From Caldifarciminota bacterium (GTDB lineage: Bacteria > Hydrothermota > Tepidihabitantia > SM23-42), in the NCBI GenBank assembly GCA_020353055.1, contig CP070686.1, forward strand, positions 970,218 through 1,034,217: a DNA stretch of 64,000 nucleotides. Direction: 5' to 3'. A model generated the notes under the pieces. The model was not told the origin of the DNA, ran no database searches, and worked only from the letters and a program-made list of their open reading frames with translations. Each line of letters begins with the position of its first letter. Positions within the stretch are counted from its first letter, which is position 1. Positions 24,149 through 33,758 of the stretch are shown here, one piece after another. The position numbers were made by a program, and so were the translations under genes.

Positions 24149-26100
24149 TTGCCACGCATGGTTTGAGCGATTATGATGCGATCGCGCCCCTGTTCCTTGG
24201 CGAGGTAAAGCGCTCGGTCTGCCATCTCGATCAGGTCCACCCTCGTGGTTGCGTCATTTGGATAATGGGCGATACCGATACTCACCGTGAACTTTATCTT
24301 TGCACCATCAAAGCTCACTTCGGATTTGAGCAATTGGTCCTTCATGCGGATAACTTTGTCCATCGCCTTCTTTAGTGAACACCCGGGGACGATTATAGCG
24401 AATTCCTCACCTCCGTATCTTGCGGCGATGCCGATCTGTGATATTAATCGCCCCAGGAATTTTAGAACCCTATCACCGGCCTGGTGTCCATAGGTATCAT
24501 TGATCTTCTTGAAGTGATCGATATCGAGGAGTATCAAAACTAACTCATCGACCTCGTTAATCTGCGCTTCGAGTATTTCCTGGAAGTGACGGTGATTGTA
24601 CAGATCGGTCAATCCATCACGAATCGAAAGTTCCTTCACCTTGCCGTACAGGATCGCTCTCTGCCAGGCAAGCGACAGTTGATAGGAAAGAATATTCAGT
24701 ATTCTTACGTCGTCTTCGTTGAATTTCCTTCGTTGATGATCTTCGAGCCATATCACACCGAGCAGCTCGTCATCCTGCTGAATTGGCACACCCACAAAGG
24801 ATGTGTTTGGTGTTTTGACACCTTTGTTAAAAACAACCAGGTTTCCTTTACCAAGATCATCCTTGATTATTGAATTCCGATGGCGGGCTACAAAACCTAC
24901 GAGCCCGTCATCCAGTGGGAATTTTGTGTTCTCCTCAACATAGGTGGAAACTAACACGACACCAACATTATTGATTTCATCAACGCTGGCGATCGAGACA
25001 TCGTCACAGGGCATGAAATGCCTGAATGCATCAATTGTGTTGGACAGAATTTCCTTCAGATCCAATCTCTTGTGCAGTTTTTCGGCGAGTTCGGCGATCG
25101 AAGAAAGATGCTGTACATCGTAGCGTGCTTTCTCGTAGAGCCTCAGCATCGCCAAAAGAAAACCACCTGACTTGGCCGCTTCATCGAATACGATCTTGTC
25201 CTTTTCGCTGAATGATCCTGTCTTTCGGTCAATGGCCAGTACCCCAGCCACATCGTCGATTAATACGATTGGCGCGATCATGATCGAACCGATCTGTACG
25301 GGTCCACGATAGTAACCAAGTTCGTCCGGACTCTGCAAATATTCTTTAATGAGAATTGACTTGCGTTCGGTTATCACCTGACGGTACAATCCGGATTTGA
25401 CATTCACTACCGCTTCAGGAAAAAACAACTCTGAATGCGAGAAACCCTGAACAAGGACCAAACCGTTATCGTTGTTCGCAAAGATTGCCGTTGTGTGTGC
25501 ATCGAACACATTGTGCAAGAATCTCACGAAATAGAGCAACGGGCGTTCTATTCCCTTATGCCGGTCGATCTCGCCGACCGAGGTATGCAATCTGTCTGAT
25601 TCATATGTTGCCGGAGAAAAAAACTTCTCTCTGGTCTCATACCTCGAAAGTAACCTCGCCATGCGTCCCTGATGACCCTGTACACTATCGATCATATAAC
25701 CTATCATGAACACCGAAAAGAGAAGAAAAACAAGAGGCAAGACATGAACCGAGCGGGTGATTAGACCCGAAGAAAATTCGATACCGATTATCCCCAGAGA
25801 TACGATCCAGTAATTCCGTGCATTATCTCTAAAGCCGATAACGAGGAAAGTCAGGAAGTACATAAGAAACAGCGGCGAACTGATACCGCCTGATAACTGC
25901 ACCGCGAGGTTTGCAGCCACACCCGCGATGATGGTATGCAGAAGACTTATCTTTCTCAGTGAAACATATGATATGTAGTAGGCAGCGACTGCAAATAGGA
26001 ACAGGTAACTGTAGGGTGCGCCTAAATCATGATTCAGAACGCCCAGGGCGCTGACCACGCCATATACTACTGCGCCGGCATAAATGATTGCTATTCCCAT
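24145..26100 (-). CDS. Membrane diguanylate cyclase with GAF domains
   Basis: 651 residues. About five or six membrane helices fill residues 1-135, followed by a short linker and two GAF-like domains (about 165-310 and 330-480). A C-terminal GGDEF domain has an intact signature, RYGGEEF (GGEEF about 563-567), preceded by LVLILLDIDHFKKINDTYGH. Expected to make cyclic di-GMP in response to a ligand or redox cue at the GAF domains. I see no RxxD product-inhibition site just upstream of the signature. It overlaps guaA by 10 bp and the patatin gene by 4 bp. Confidence 0.9.
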   Translation of the reverse strand: MGIAIIYAGAVVYGVVSALGVLNHDLGAPYSYLFLFAVAAYYISYVSLRKISLLHTIIAGVAANLAVQLSGGISSPLFLMYFLTFLVIGFRDNARNYWIVSLGIIGIEFSSGLITRSVHVLPLVFLLFSVFMIGYMIDSVQGHQGRMARLLSRYETREKFFSPATYESDRLHTSVGEIDRHKGIERPLLYFVRFLHNVFDAHTTAIFANNDNGLVLVQGFSHSELFFPEAVVNVKSGLYRQVITERKSILIKEYLQSPDELGYYRGPVQIGSIMIAPIVLIDDVAGVLAIDRKTGSFSEKDKIVFDEAAKSGGFLLAMLRLYEKARYDVQHLSSIAELAEKLHKRLDLKEILSNTIDAFRHFMPCDDVSIASVDEINNVGVVLVSTYVEENTKFPLDDGLVGFVARHRNSIIKDDLGKGNLVVFNKGVKTPNTSFVGVPIQQDDELLGVIWLEDHQRRKFNEDDVRILNILSYQLSLAWQRAILYGKVKELSIRDGLTDLYNHRHFQEILEAQINEVDELVLILLDIDHFKKINDTYGHQAGDRVLKFLGRLISQIGIAARYGGEEFAIIVPGCSLKKAMDKVIRMKDQLLKSEVSFDGAKIKFTVSIGIAHYPNDATTRVDLIEMADRALYLAKEQGRDRIIIAQTMRGK

Positions 26101-27599
26101 TCTATAGTTGCCGGTGGTTTGGATGTGATATCGAACACAACCCGGTTGATTCCCTTTACCTCGTTGACGATTCTCCGCGAAACACGGTCCAGAAATCCAT
26201 GAGGCAACCTGACCCAGTCTGCCGTCATACCGTCGTCACTGCATACTGCCCTCACTGCGCACACCGAATCATATGTTCTCTTATCGCCCATAACGCCGAC
26301 ACTACCGAGCGGTAGTAGTACGGCAAAAATTTGCCAGATCTCACGGTAATTCCTAAGACCCTGTGCTTCTTCCTGAAGTATCCGGTCAGCCTGCCGTAGG
26401 GTGCGCAGGCGTGAGGGATTGACGACACCGACTATCCGTACCGCCAAACCAGGACCAGGAAAAGGTTTCCGCTCGATGAAAGATGAAGGAAGTTTGAGAT
26501 GTCGGGCAATGTCGCGTACTTCGTCCTTGAAAAGCATTCTGAGCGGTTCGATTATTTTCAGTTTCATCCTCTTGGGCAAACCGCCAACGTTATGGTGGCT
26601 CTTTATGACATCAGCCGGTCCGATGCCGCTACCGGATTCAACGACGTCGGGATAAAGTGTACCCTGAACCAGAAACTTGACGTTACGTACCCGTTTTGCC
26701 TCAGCCTCAAAGATCTTGATGAATTCATGCCCGATTATCTTCCTTTTTTTCTCGGCATCCTTAACTCTGGCAAGCCTTTTCAAAAATCTCTGCCGGGCAT
26801 CAATCACGCGTAGGTTCATAATCGAACTCAAGTTCGCATCAACTTCTTCCCTCTCGTCCATCCTCAAAACACCATTGTCGACAAATACACCGATCAGATT
26901 TCTACCCAGAGCGCGCGCAGCTATTGTGCCAGCAACCGTAGAATCAATACCGCCGCTGATCCCGCATATCGCCCTATCACGCCCCACCATCTTCTTGATG
27001 CGGGCAATCTCCTCGTCGACGAACCTGTGCACTGACCAGGTTCTACGTCCATGACATATATCGAATACGAAATTCCTGATTATCCCCTTGCCGTGCTGGG
27101 TATGACGGACTTCTGGATGAAATTGCAGACCGTAGAAATTCCCTGATTGAAATGCCGCGATCGGCGTTGTCTCGGTACGGGCTATCACCTTCCCATTTGG
27201 TGGCATCTCGGTCACGACATCACCGTGACTCATCCAGACCCTGATTCTACGAGGGATTCTTTTGAACAGAGGATTACTGTAATGGGTCAGAAAAGCTAAT
27301 CCATACTCCCTGGTTCTGCTTTTTTTGACCTTGCCGCCGAACAACTGAGCCGCGAGCTGCATACCATAACAAATCCCTAAAACAGGCACGCCCAGCGCGA
27401 ATATTCTGCGGTATGCCTTGATGTTAACGTTGTAAACGCTGCCTGGCCCTCCGGAGAGAATTATTCCTTCGACATTTCTATCCACCAGTGAAGAAAAATC
27501 ATCCAGACAACTAACGATTTCTGAATATACTTTGCACTCTCTTACCCGTCGCGCGATGAGCTGGGTATATTGTGATCCAAAATCGATGACCGCTATCAT
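26091..27599 (-). CDS. guaA: GMP synthase (glutamine-hydrolysing)
   Basis: 502 residues, usual length. It converts XMP to GMP using glutamine and ATP. The class I amidotransferase domain comes first, with the nucleophile in GICYGMQ and the LQFHPEV histidine/glutamate. The ATP-pyrophosphatase domain follows, with the P-loop GISGGIDST, and then the dimerisation domain ending KPPATIEWE. It sits 24 bp after a HEAT-repeat gene and overlaps a GGDEF gene. GMP synthesis ahead of a cyclic-di-GMP synthase may be a chance pairing, but it places both under one promoter. Confidence 0.97.
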   Translation of the reverse strand: MIAVIDFGSQYTQLIARRVRECKVYSEIVSCLDDFSSLVDRNVEGIILSGGPGSVYNVNIKAYRRIFALGVPVLGICYGMQLAAQLFGGKVKKSRTREYGLAFLTHYSNPLFKRIPRRIRVWMSHGDVVTEMPPNGKVIARTETTPIAAFQSGNFYGLQFHPEVRHTQHGKGIIRNFVFDICHGRRTWSVHRFVDEEIARIKKMVGRDRAICGISGGIDSTVAGTIAARALGRNLIGVFVDNGVLRMDEREEVDANLSSIMNLRVIDARQRFLKRLARVKDAEKKRKIIGHEFIKIFEAEAKRVRNVKFLVQGTLYPDVVESGSGIGPADVIKSHHNVGGLPKRMKLKIIEPLRMLFKDEVRDIARHLKLPSSFIERKPFPGPGLAVRIVGVVNPSRLRTLRQADRILQEEAQGLRNYREIWQIFAVLLPLGSVGVMGDKRTYDSVCAVRAVCSDDGMTADWVRLPHGFLDRVSRRIVNEVKGINRVVFDITSKPPATIEWE

Positions 27600-27623
27600 C
27601 TGCTTACATTCCCAAATACAGCA

Positions 27624-29645
27624 TCAACTCATCCGCTTCAGAAAACTGGAAGCCAGATCAGACAGTTTCCTGTCTTCGGCATTACTCAGGTCTAACAAAT
27701 GCATCTTGGCATCATCACCGCCAAGCTTGGCAAGTGTGTTCACACCGAGCACCTTTATTTCGTTGGCCGTCGCGTCTTTTCTCCATTCGATACGCTTTAA
27801 CAGATTACCGATCCAGTGAACGGCTTCGAAAACTCTCTTCTCGTCCACGATTTTCAGCAATTCAACGTACACTTCGTCACCAGCAGCACCAAGCGGTGAT
27901 AGCAGTTCGATAACTTCTTCGGCGTCAAGCATGCGGCGTAACCCGCGAAGTGCTTCGGCTTTCACTTTTGCTGAACTGTCGTCAAGAGCCTTTTGAAGAC
28001 TTTCCTTTTGATTGAACTTACTAAAGGTCCGCACCAGTTCAATGCGTACCCGATAGTCTTCATCGTTAAGCATTCCCTCAAGTTCAGGAATCACGTCCGG
28101 GTCTCCAATTTCACCGAAAATCCGCACGATATTGCGTCGAAGATACCATTCACGTGCATGGAGATTCTCAGTGAGAACCGACGCACGCTCCTTGCCTATG
28201 TTCTTCAAAACATCGATGAGCTTCATCCTCACCGAGAAATCTTCGGCATCACGCAGCAACTGAATCGCTTCGCTCACCGCGTCGCCCCCGAAGCTAACGA
28301 TCGCTGACCGGACGTCCGGGTACAAACCACTTTCCCATAATAAAGAAAAGAGCATATGAAGTACGGATGGATTGCGTGTGTCTCTCAGGTATCCAATCAC
28401 ATGTTTTCTGGTCGGTAACGACAATTTGGTACGCCCGAGGATCTTCCCAAAGGGTTCGATCAACATTTCGCATGCATCTGCCTGTCCGTGCTCTACCATC
28501 ACATCATACAATAGAGCTAAATCCGACAGAACCCGTTCAATGACGGAATCAGACGGTTCCCCTTCGATGGCAGAGGAAATGCGCGAAACCACTTCACGAG
28601 CCATGACATACTTCTTTTCTCGCGCCAAACGGTCCGCAAATACGATCAACGAACGCAGCGCACCGGCGCGCAAATCTGTATTTTGTGCTTCGATCATTCC
28701 ATCATACGGTTCGAGCGCGGTTTCCAGATCATGTTCTTCGATTGTCGAAGAAACCGCCTCCTCTGTTAGTATGTCAATACCGGCGTGGATTAAGTACTTA
28801 TGAATATTCAATTGTCTGTTCCTCAACTGGGGCACGACTTCTTTCAGTTGTTCCCTATCGAGGGCGCTCATTACCTTCACGATCTGCTCACTTCTACCCT
28901 GCCGCTCCCAGTTATTCATGACTTCTATCAATGTTTCATTACCCATCCTCGATAACAGCGACCGTGAAAAAGGCCGGATCTCGATATCCTGGAGAAGCGC
29001 GACCCTCTTCTCTACCGGCAAGAGGTCGACAACACTCGCCATTGCCTCCCGATAGGGGTGCCAATCATTACTGGATACGTGCTCAATACGACTCATGACG
29101 TCGGCAAAGGGTACTCTCGCGTCTGAAACGGCGGCGCGTTCGCGCACGATCTTGATCAGCGCACGGATCGCTTTTATGATTTCCTCATGGGTATTACTCC
29201 TACCCGGCTTGCCTTCGCTTGAGGATGCCTCATCTGTCCCTTTCAATAATACTTTCTGTACGCCTCTCGCAGTTAGAGCCTGTGCAAATCCATCACCCTT
29301 GATTTCCGGGTTAGCGGTAACCAGCAATGCATGCAAATTCACGATATCGTCGCTGCTTACGCCTGGTCTAAAGGTTATGCTCGCCACCCCTTTTTTGACC
29401 AGTTCTTCAACGAAGGAGATGAACGGTGAATCAGACGGAGTTTCCGTCCTCGAATTGCCGACTATGAGTGCACCGTCAGACAAAATTACCGAAAACTCGC
29501 CATTATCGGTAAATATTTTCTGGAGAATGGATATCGTGTTCGATACCGCCTTACTTAAGGCTGGATGTTCAAGAGTGTAGGATCGAGCCGCATCGAGACC
29601 AGCTGCGACCTCCGTCATCAGCTCCTGTATGAGCCTCTGATCCAT
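27624..29645 (-). CDS. Cytosolic HEAT-repeat protein
   Basis: 673 residues, no signal peptide. Residues 1-140 form a mixed alpha/beta region (FSVILSDGALIVGNS, VASITFRPGVSSDDIVNL) that looks like a sensory or dimerisation domain. The rest is helical, with recognisable HEAT units late in the protein (VIPELEGMLNDEDYRVRIELVRTFSKF, LQKALDDSSAKVKAEALRGL). Probably a scaffold for protein assembly. First gene of the operon with guaA, GGDEF and patatin genes. Start fixed by a leaderless promoter. I do not recognise a specific family. Confidence 0.72.
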   Translation of the reverse strand: MDQRLIQELMTEVAAGLDAARSYTLEHPALSKAVSNTISILQKIFTDNGEFSVILSDGALIVGNSRTETPSDSPFISFVEELVKKGVASITFRPGVSSDDIVNLHALLVTANPEIKGDGFAQALTARGVQKVLLKGTDEASSSEGKPGRSNTHEEIIKAIRALIKIVRERAAVSDARVPFADVMSRIEHVSSNDWHPYREAMASVVDLLPVEKRVALLQDIEIRPFSRSLLSRMGNETLIEVMNNWERQGRSEQIVKVMSALDREQLKEVVPQLRNRQLNIHKYLIHAGIDILTEEAVSSTIEEHDLETALEPYDGMIEAQNTDLRAGALRSLIVFADRLAREKKYVMAREVVSRISSAIEGEPSDSVIERVLSDLALLYDVMVEHGQADACEMLIEPFGKILGRTKLSLPTRKHVIGYLRDTRNPSVLHMLFSLLWESGLYPDVRSAIVSFGGDAVSEAIQLLRDAEDFSVRMKLIDVLKNIGKERASVLTENLHAREWYLRRNIVRIFGEIGDPDVIPELEGMLNDEDYRVRIELVRTFSKFNQKESLQKALDDSSAKVKAEALRGLRRMLDAEEVIELLSPLGAAGDEVYVELLKIVDEKRVFEAVHWIGNLLKRIEWRKDATANEIKVLGVNTLAKLGGDDAKMHLLDLSNAEDRKLSDLASSFLKRMS

Positions 29646-29650
29646 ACTTA

Positions 29651-29678
29651 ATCATATCTCATTTCTTTGATTTGTCAA
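29651..29678 (-). promoter_or_regulatory. Leaderless promoter of the HEAT-guaA-GGDEF-patatin operon
   Basis: TTGACA (29678-29673), 16-bp spacer, TATGAT (29656-29651), 5 nt to ATG 29645. Confidence 0.85.
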
Positions 29679-29689
29679 TGAAAAAACCC

Positions 29690-29717
29690 TTGATAACACA
29701 CCTTTTCTGTATATAAT
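29690..29717 (+). promoter_or_regulatory. Promoter of the UDP-sugar dehydrogenase gene
   Basis: TTGATA (29690-29695), 16-bp spacer, TATAAT (29712-29717). Predicted start about 29724. The roughly 33-nt leader is one of the few of ordinary length here and carries AAGGGAG (29745-29751) before ATG 29757. Confidence 0.8.
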
Positions 29718-29756
29718 AGCGCAAAGTAGTCAGATATTCACACGAAGGGAGTAAGA

Positions 29757-31058
29757 ATGCTCAAGGAACTCATCAAAAAAAAGAAAGCTATTATCGGAAT
29801 AGTTGGCCTGGGATATGTGGGTCTTCCGATTGCGATCGAAGTCGCCGCGAAAGGCTTTAAGGTAATCGGTATAGATATCGACAAAGACCGTGTCAGAAAA
29901 ATCAACCGAGGTATTTCTTTTATAAGTGATGTGGAATCAAAAGAACTGAAGAAATACGTGCACCAGAAATACATCAGAGCAACGACTGACCACCGACAGC
30001 TCAGTCGGTGCGACGTAATCCTGATTTGCGTTCCGACCCCGGTCAATGAAAACAAAGAACCAGATCTGGCGCCGGTGATTAAAAGCACCGAGTGGATTAA
30101 AGATAACTTACGCCGTAATCAATTGATAATATTAAAGAGTACAACATACCCAGAAACAACCGAGAGGGTACTGTTGCCCATTCTTGCTAATTCCGGGCTT
30201 AAAGTTGGCAAAGATTTCAACCTGGCTTTCTGTCCGGAGCGGATCGACCCTGGAAACAAGAGATATGGAGTTATCAACACTCCGGTCGTAATCGGCGGAG
30301 TGACCAGCCAATGCACAAAAATTGCCACATTTTTCTACAAGCAGTTCGTTACACAGGTTCACCCGGTTTCATCTCCACGGTCGGCCGAAATGACGAAGAT
30401 CCTTGAGAACACCTTCCGTAACGTAAACATTGCACTCGTCAATGAGTTCGCCCAACTTTGTGAACGAATGGGTGGCATCAACATATGGGAGGTGATTGAA
30501 GCCGCTCAGACTAAACCCTTCGGGTTCATGCCTTTCTTTCCAGGACCAGGCGTGGGAGGTCACTGTATTCCGATTGACCCCTATTATCTATCCTGGAAAG
30601 CACGGGAATATGATTTTCACACTGTCTTTATCGAATTGTCCGCACGCATAAACGAAGAAATGCCGTATTTCGTGGTCAACAAAACAATCGAAGTACTGAG
30701 TACTTCTGGCGTGTGCCCAAATCGGGCAAAAGTGTTGTTATTGGGTATGGCTTTTAAGCGAGATATATCCGATCTCAGACACTCACCTGCAATGAAGATT
30801 TACGAAATAATCAAACCACGGGTAGGATTAGTAAGATATCACGACCCCCATGTACCGGAATTCATGCTCGGCGATCGGAAAATGAAGTCCGTGAAATTGA
30901 CCCTTCGTGAAATCAAGAAATATGACGCAATTGTGATTCTCACCGATCACTCGGCGTTTGATTATGAGTTTATAACCAAAAACGCGCGGCTCATCGTCGA
31001 TACGCGCAATTCAGTGCCTGACGGCCCCCGTATCTACAAACTGGGGTGTCGGCATTAA
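29757..31058 (+). CDS. Nucleotide-sugar dehydrogenase (UDP-N-acetyl-D-glucosamine 6-dehydrogenase type)
   Basis: 433 residues. NAD-dependent four-electron oxidation of a UDP-hexosamine to the uronic acid for surface polysaccharide. The N-terminal Rossmann motif is GLGYVGLPIA, the middle domain has the EMTKILENTFRNVNIAL helix, and the catalytic Cys270 lies in PGPGVGGHCIPIDPYYL. That wording is typical of WbpA/TviB-type UDP-GlcNAc dehydrogenases rather than UDP-glucose dehydrogenases. The C-terminal UDP-binding domain (AFKRDISDLRHSPA) is complete. No other sugar gene is next to it. Confidence 0.9.
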   Translation: MLKELIKKKKAIIGIVGLGYVGLPIAIEVAAKGFKVIGIDIDKDRVRKINRGISFISDVESKELKKYVHQKYIRATTDHRQLSRCDVILICVPTPVNENKEPDLAPVIKSTEWIKDNLRRNQLIILKSTTYPETTERVLLPILANSGLKVGKDFNLAFCPERIDPGNKRYGVINTPVVIGGVTSQCTKIATFFYKQFVTQVHPVSSPRSAEMTKILENTFRNVNIALVNEFAQLCERMGGINIWEVIEAAQTKPFGFMPFFPGPGVGGHCIPIDPYYLSWKAREYDFHTVFIELSARINEEMPYFVVNKTIEVLSTSGVCPNRAKVLLLGMAFKRDISDLRHSPAMKIYEIIKPRVGLVRYHDPHVPEFMLGDRKMKSVKLTLREIKKYDAIVILTDHSAFDYEFITKNARLIVDTRNSVPDGPRIYKLGCRH

Positions 31059-31126
31059 TTAACATTGACACTTGTACCTGCCCCATCTGGGATCAAAGGC
31101 AAATCGGCTCCATACTAAGCAGTTAT

Positions 31127-31161
31127 AAAAAAACCGGCCGCGACCCGCAGGTCGCGACCGG
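31127..31161 (-). terminator. Rho-independent terminator for mutS operon and candidate small RNA
   Basis: GC-rich 12-bp stem with one mismatch (31134-31145 with 31150-31161) and a 4-nt loop, followed on the minus strand by a run of seven U (31133-31127). It lies about 75 bp past the mutS stop. Confidence 0.9.
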
Positions 31162-31204
31162 GAGGGGAAATGAATCTAATAATTTGACAATAAATTCTGA
31201 ATAC
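31127..31204 (-). ncRNA. Candidate small RNA of about 78 nt between mutS and the dehydrogenase gene
   Basis: A perfect promoter (31211-31238) starts transcription at about 31204, and a strong intrinsic terminator ends it at about 31127. No start codon sits at the leaderless position and no reading frame of note lies inside. The RNA would have an AU-rich single-stranded 5' part and a pyrimidine tract (CCCCUCCC, about 31168-31161) that could pair with purine-rich Shine-Dalgarno sites and partly merges with the stem. It ends in the GC hairpin and U tail. This is the layout of a trans-acting regulatory RNA. Its existence is inferred only from promoter and terminator. Confidence 0.55.
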
Positions 31205-31210
31205 CCGTTT

Positions 31211-31238
31211 ATTATAATAAACCGCCTCTTACTGTCAA
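31211..31238 (-). promoter_or_regulatory. Orphan promoter overlapping the mutS stop
   Basis: TTGACA (31238-31233), 16-bp spacer, TATAAT (31216-31211). The -35 box contains the mutS TGA. The -10 box lies inside a perfect 16-bp palindrome (31207-31222), which could be an operator. Confidence 0.75.
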
Positions 31239-33685
31239 GAGGACCGGTCCACAAACAAATCCTGCTGCGAAAGCTTCGTCTTCTTCATCTTCCTCATACT
31301 GAAAACTTCACCCTCTTCAAAATCCCGCAGCACCTCTTTTGCGCGCTGGATAACTGAATCAGGTAACCCGGCAAGCCGAGCCACCTGTATTCCGTAAGAT
31401 TGGTCACTCGGGCCAGCACTTAATTTGCGCAAGAATATCACTTCATCGCCCCACTCTTTCACCAGGAAGTTATAGTTCTTCACACCCTTCAGAAAATCTT
31501 CAATCCGGGTCAGTTCATGAAAGTGGGTGGCGAAAAGCGTCCGCGGTTTCTTTTTGGTGTGCAGGTACTCGACCACCGACCACGCGAGCGCCAGGCCGTC
31601 ATAAGTAGAAGTACCCCGACCAACTTCATCCAGAATAACCAGACTCTGATCCGATACGTTGTTCAATATGTTCGCCGTTTCCATCATTTCCGCAAGGAAC
31701 GTACTGACACCTCGCGATATATCGTCGCTTGCTCCGATACGAGTGAATATCTTGTCGACCAGGCCGATCGAGGCTTCCTTGGCCGGTACAAAACTACCCA
31801 ACTGAGCCATGATCGTGATCAACGCCACCTGACGCAAATAGGTCGATTTCCCAGCCATGTTTGGACCAGTGATGATTATGATTTGATTACGTTCCCGATC
31901 AACATATGTATCATTCGGTATGAATGAACCTCGTTCCAGAATTTTCTCCACAACAGGATGCCGCCCATCTTTGATTACGGTTCTGCGATCATCAGTGACA
32001 ACCGGGCGAGAATAGTTATTGATTGCTGCGTTATGAGCAAAAGACTGCAGTACATCCAAAAACGCAATAGCCCTCGTTGTCTCAAGAATCGCATTACTCT
32101 GTTTTGCCACATGCTCACGGATTCCTGTATACAGATCATACTCAATGGCCCTGGTCTTCTCCTCCGCTCCCAGTATTTTCTCTTCAAATGATTTCAGCTC
32201 AACAGTGTAGTATCTCTCGACATTCGTCAACGTCTGCTTTCTGATGTATTCAGGAGGTACCAGGTGCAGATTCGGCTTTGTAACCTCCACAAAGTATCCG
32301 AAAACCGAATTGTATGATACCTTAAGAGAAGATATACCGGTTCGTTTACGCTCACTTTCTTCGAATTCAAGAAGCCATTTCTTGCCGCCTCGTGCGACCG
32401 CCCGCAATTCGTCCAATTCCTCCGAGTAACCTTCTTTGATTATGCCACCTTCCTCAAGCGTCGCTGGAGGACTGGGCACCAGTGCTTCATCAACCGTTTT
32501 GACAATGTCACCGAAATCACCAATAGCATTGTAAATGCCTGCAATCTTTTCACTCTCACACCCTTCGATCAGTTCCTTCACATTAGGATATATAGAAAGT
32601 GACTCTTTCAATGCAACCAGTTCCCGCGGTAATATCCTCTGACACGCGAGCCGTGCAGTTATTCTTTCAACATCTTGAATGGTCTTAAGAACATTCCTCA
32701 ATTCCTCGCGCAAATATTCTCTCGTCCTCATTTCCTCAACGCTATCGAGTCTCTGCTCGATCGATTCCCTGTCGACGAGTGGTTCATTCAGTTCTCGACG
32801 CAACCTTCTCTTGCCAAAGGACGTCATGCAATTATCGAGTATGCCCAACAAGGTCCTCGAGTGTTCTCCATGGATATTTTCCAGGATCTCAAGATTACGT
32901 CTCGTCGTCGAATCAAGGTAAAGCGACTCATGCGTCTGGAACAGCGAAATGCGGTCGATGTGAGTAAGTGGCACCTTCTGATTTTCTGAAACGTAATAAA
33001 GCAAAGCACCGGCCGCGGCAATACCGAGTTTCTTCTCCTCAATCCCGAAACCGTCCAGAGCCACGACGTGGAAATGATCGAGCAACATCTTATGGGCTAT
33101 TTCGTAGACAAAATGAAATCCATCGAGCTCCGTAACGGTCTGTTCAATCCCTAATTCCACCCCTTCTGGGATGACAACTTCCTTCACCTCCCGCCTCAGC
33201 AATATTTCCGATAACTGATCAGACAATACTTCTCCACATGAAAATTCACCACTTGTTAGATCGCAAAATGCAATACCGGTGTGCTTGTCATCAGGCAGAC
33301 ATGCAGCCAGGAAGACTGTCTTCGTAGCGTCGAGAAGAGAAGGCCTCAGAATAGTACCGGGCGTAATCACTTCGATGACATCGCGGGCGACAAGTTTCTT
33401 TCCTTTCGTCGCGGGTTCCAACTGTTCGCATATTGCCACCTTGAGGCCGTGCTTAACTAATTTTGCGATGTAGCCGTCAGCCGCTTTGATCGGGACGCCT
33501 GCAAGTGGCACGCGAGTGCCCTTGCTGATGGTCTTCGAGGTCAGTGTAATGCCGAGATAAGAACTCGCCAATTTTGCGTCGTCGTAGTAGAATTCGTAGA
33601 AATCGCCGACGCGGAACAGCAGTAAAACACCCTTATATTTGTTCTTGATCTTCTGATATTGTTCAAGAAGTGGGGTAAGATGCAT
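31235..33685 (-). CDS. mutS: DNA mismatch repair protein MutS
   Basis: 816 residues from ATG 33685; an upstream in-frame extension to 33736 lacks family match. The N-terminal mismatch-recognition motif with the Phe-x-Glu wedge is present (RVGDFYEFYYDDA). The C-terminal ATPase has the P-loop GPNMAGKST, ARIGASD-type signature FTRIGASDDISRGVSTF, Walker B LVILDEVGRGTST and the ATHFHEL switch. This is MutS1, acting in post-replicative repair with MutL, which is not in the window. It is the last gene of the lapA-lapB-SPOR operon, 73 bp after the SPOR gene. A strong terminator follows. Confidence 0.97.
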   Translation of the reverse strand: MHLTPLLEQYQKIKNKYKGVLLLFRVGDFYEFYYDDAKLASSYLGITLTSKTISKGTRVPLAGVPIKAADGYIAKLVKHGLKVAICEQLEPATKGKKLVARDVIEVITPGTILRPSLLDATKTVFLAACLPDDKHTGIAFCDLTSGEFSCGEVLSDQLSEILLRREVKEVVIPEGVELGIEQTVTELDGFHFVYEIAHKMLLDHFHVVALDGFGIEEKKLGIAAAGALLYYVSENQKVPLTHIDRISLFQTHESLYLDSTTRRNLEILENIHGEHSRTLLGILDNCMTSFGKRRLRRELNEPLVDRESIEQRLDSVEEMRTREYLREELRNVLKTIQDVERITARLACQRILPRELVALKESLSIYPNVKELIEGCESEKIAGIYNAIGDFGDIVKTVDEALVPSPPATLEEGGIIKEGYSEELDELRAVARGGKKWLLEFEESERKRTGISSLKVSYNSVFGYFVEVTKPNLHLVPPEYIRKQTLTNVERYYTVELKSFEEKILGAEEKTRAIEYDLYTGIREHVAKQSNAILETTRAIAFLDVLQSFAHNAAINNYSRPVVTDDRRTVIKDGRHPVVEKILERGSFIPNDTYVDRERNQIIIITGPNMAGKSTYLRQVALITIMAQLGSFVPAKEASIGLVDKIFTRIGASDDISRGVSTFLAEMMETANILNNVSDQSLVILDEVGRGTSTYDGLALAWSVVEYLHTKKKPRTLFATHFHELTRIEDFLKGVKNYNFLVKEWGDEVIFLRKLSAGPSDQSYGIQVARLAGLPDSVIQRAKEVLRDFEEGEVFSMRKMKKTKLSQQDLFVDRSS

Positions 33686-33758
33686 CAAGGCAAGATCGCT
33701 ACAATAATCCCCGGCTGTTTGCACGCGATGCCGCAACCCATAGCCGTATCATGGTGCG

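Noticed and set aside
31059-31120. TTGACA at 31063 and 31184 on the plus strand as promoters
   Set aside because: No -10-like box at 16-18 bp from either.
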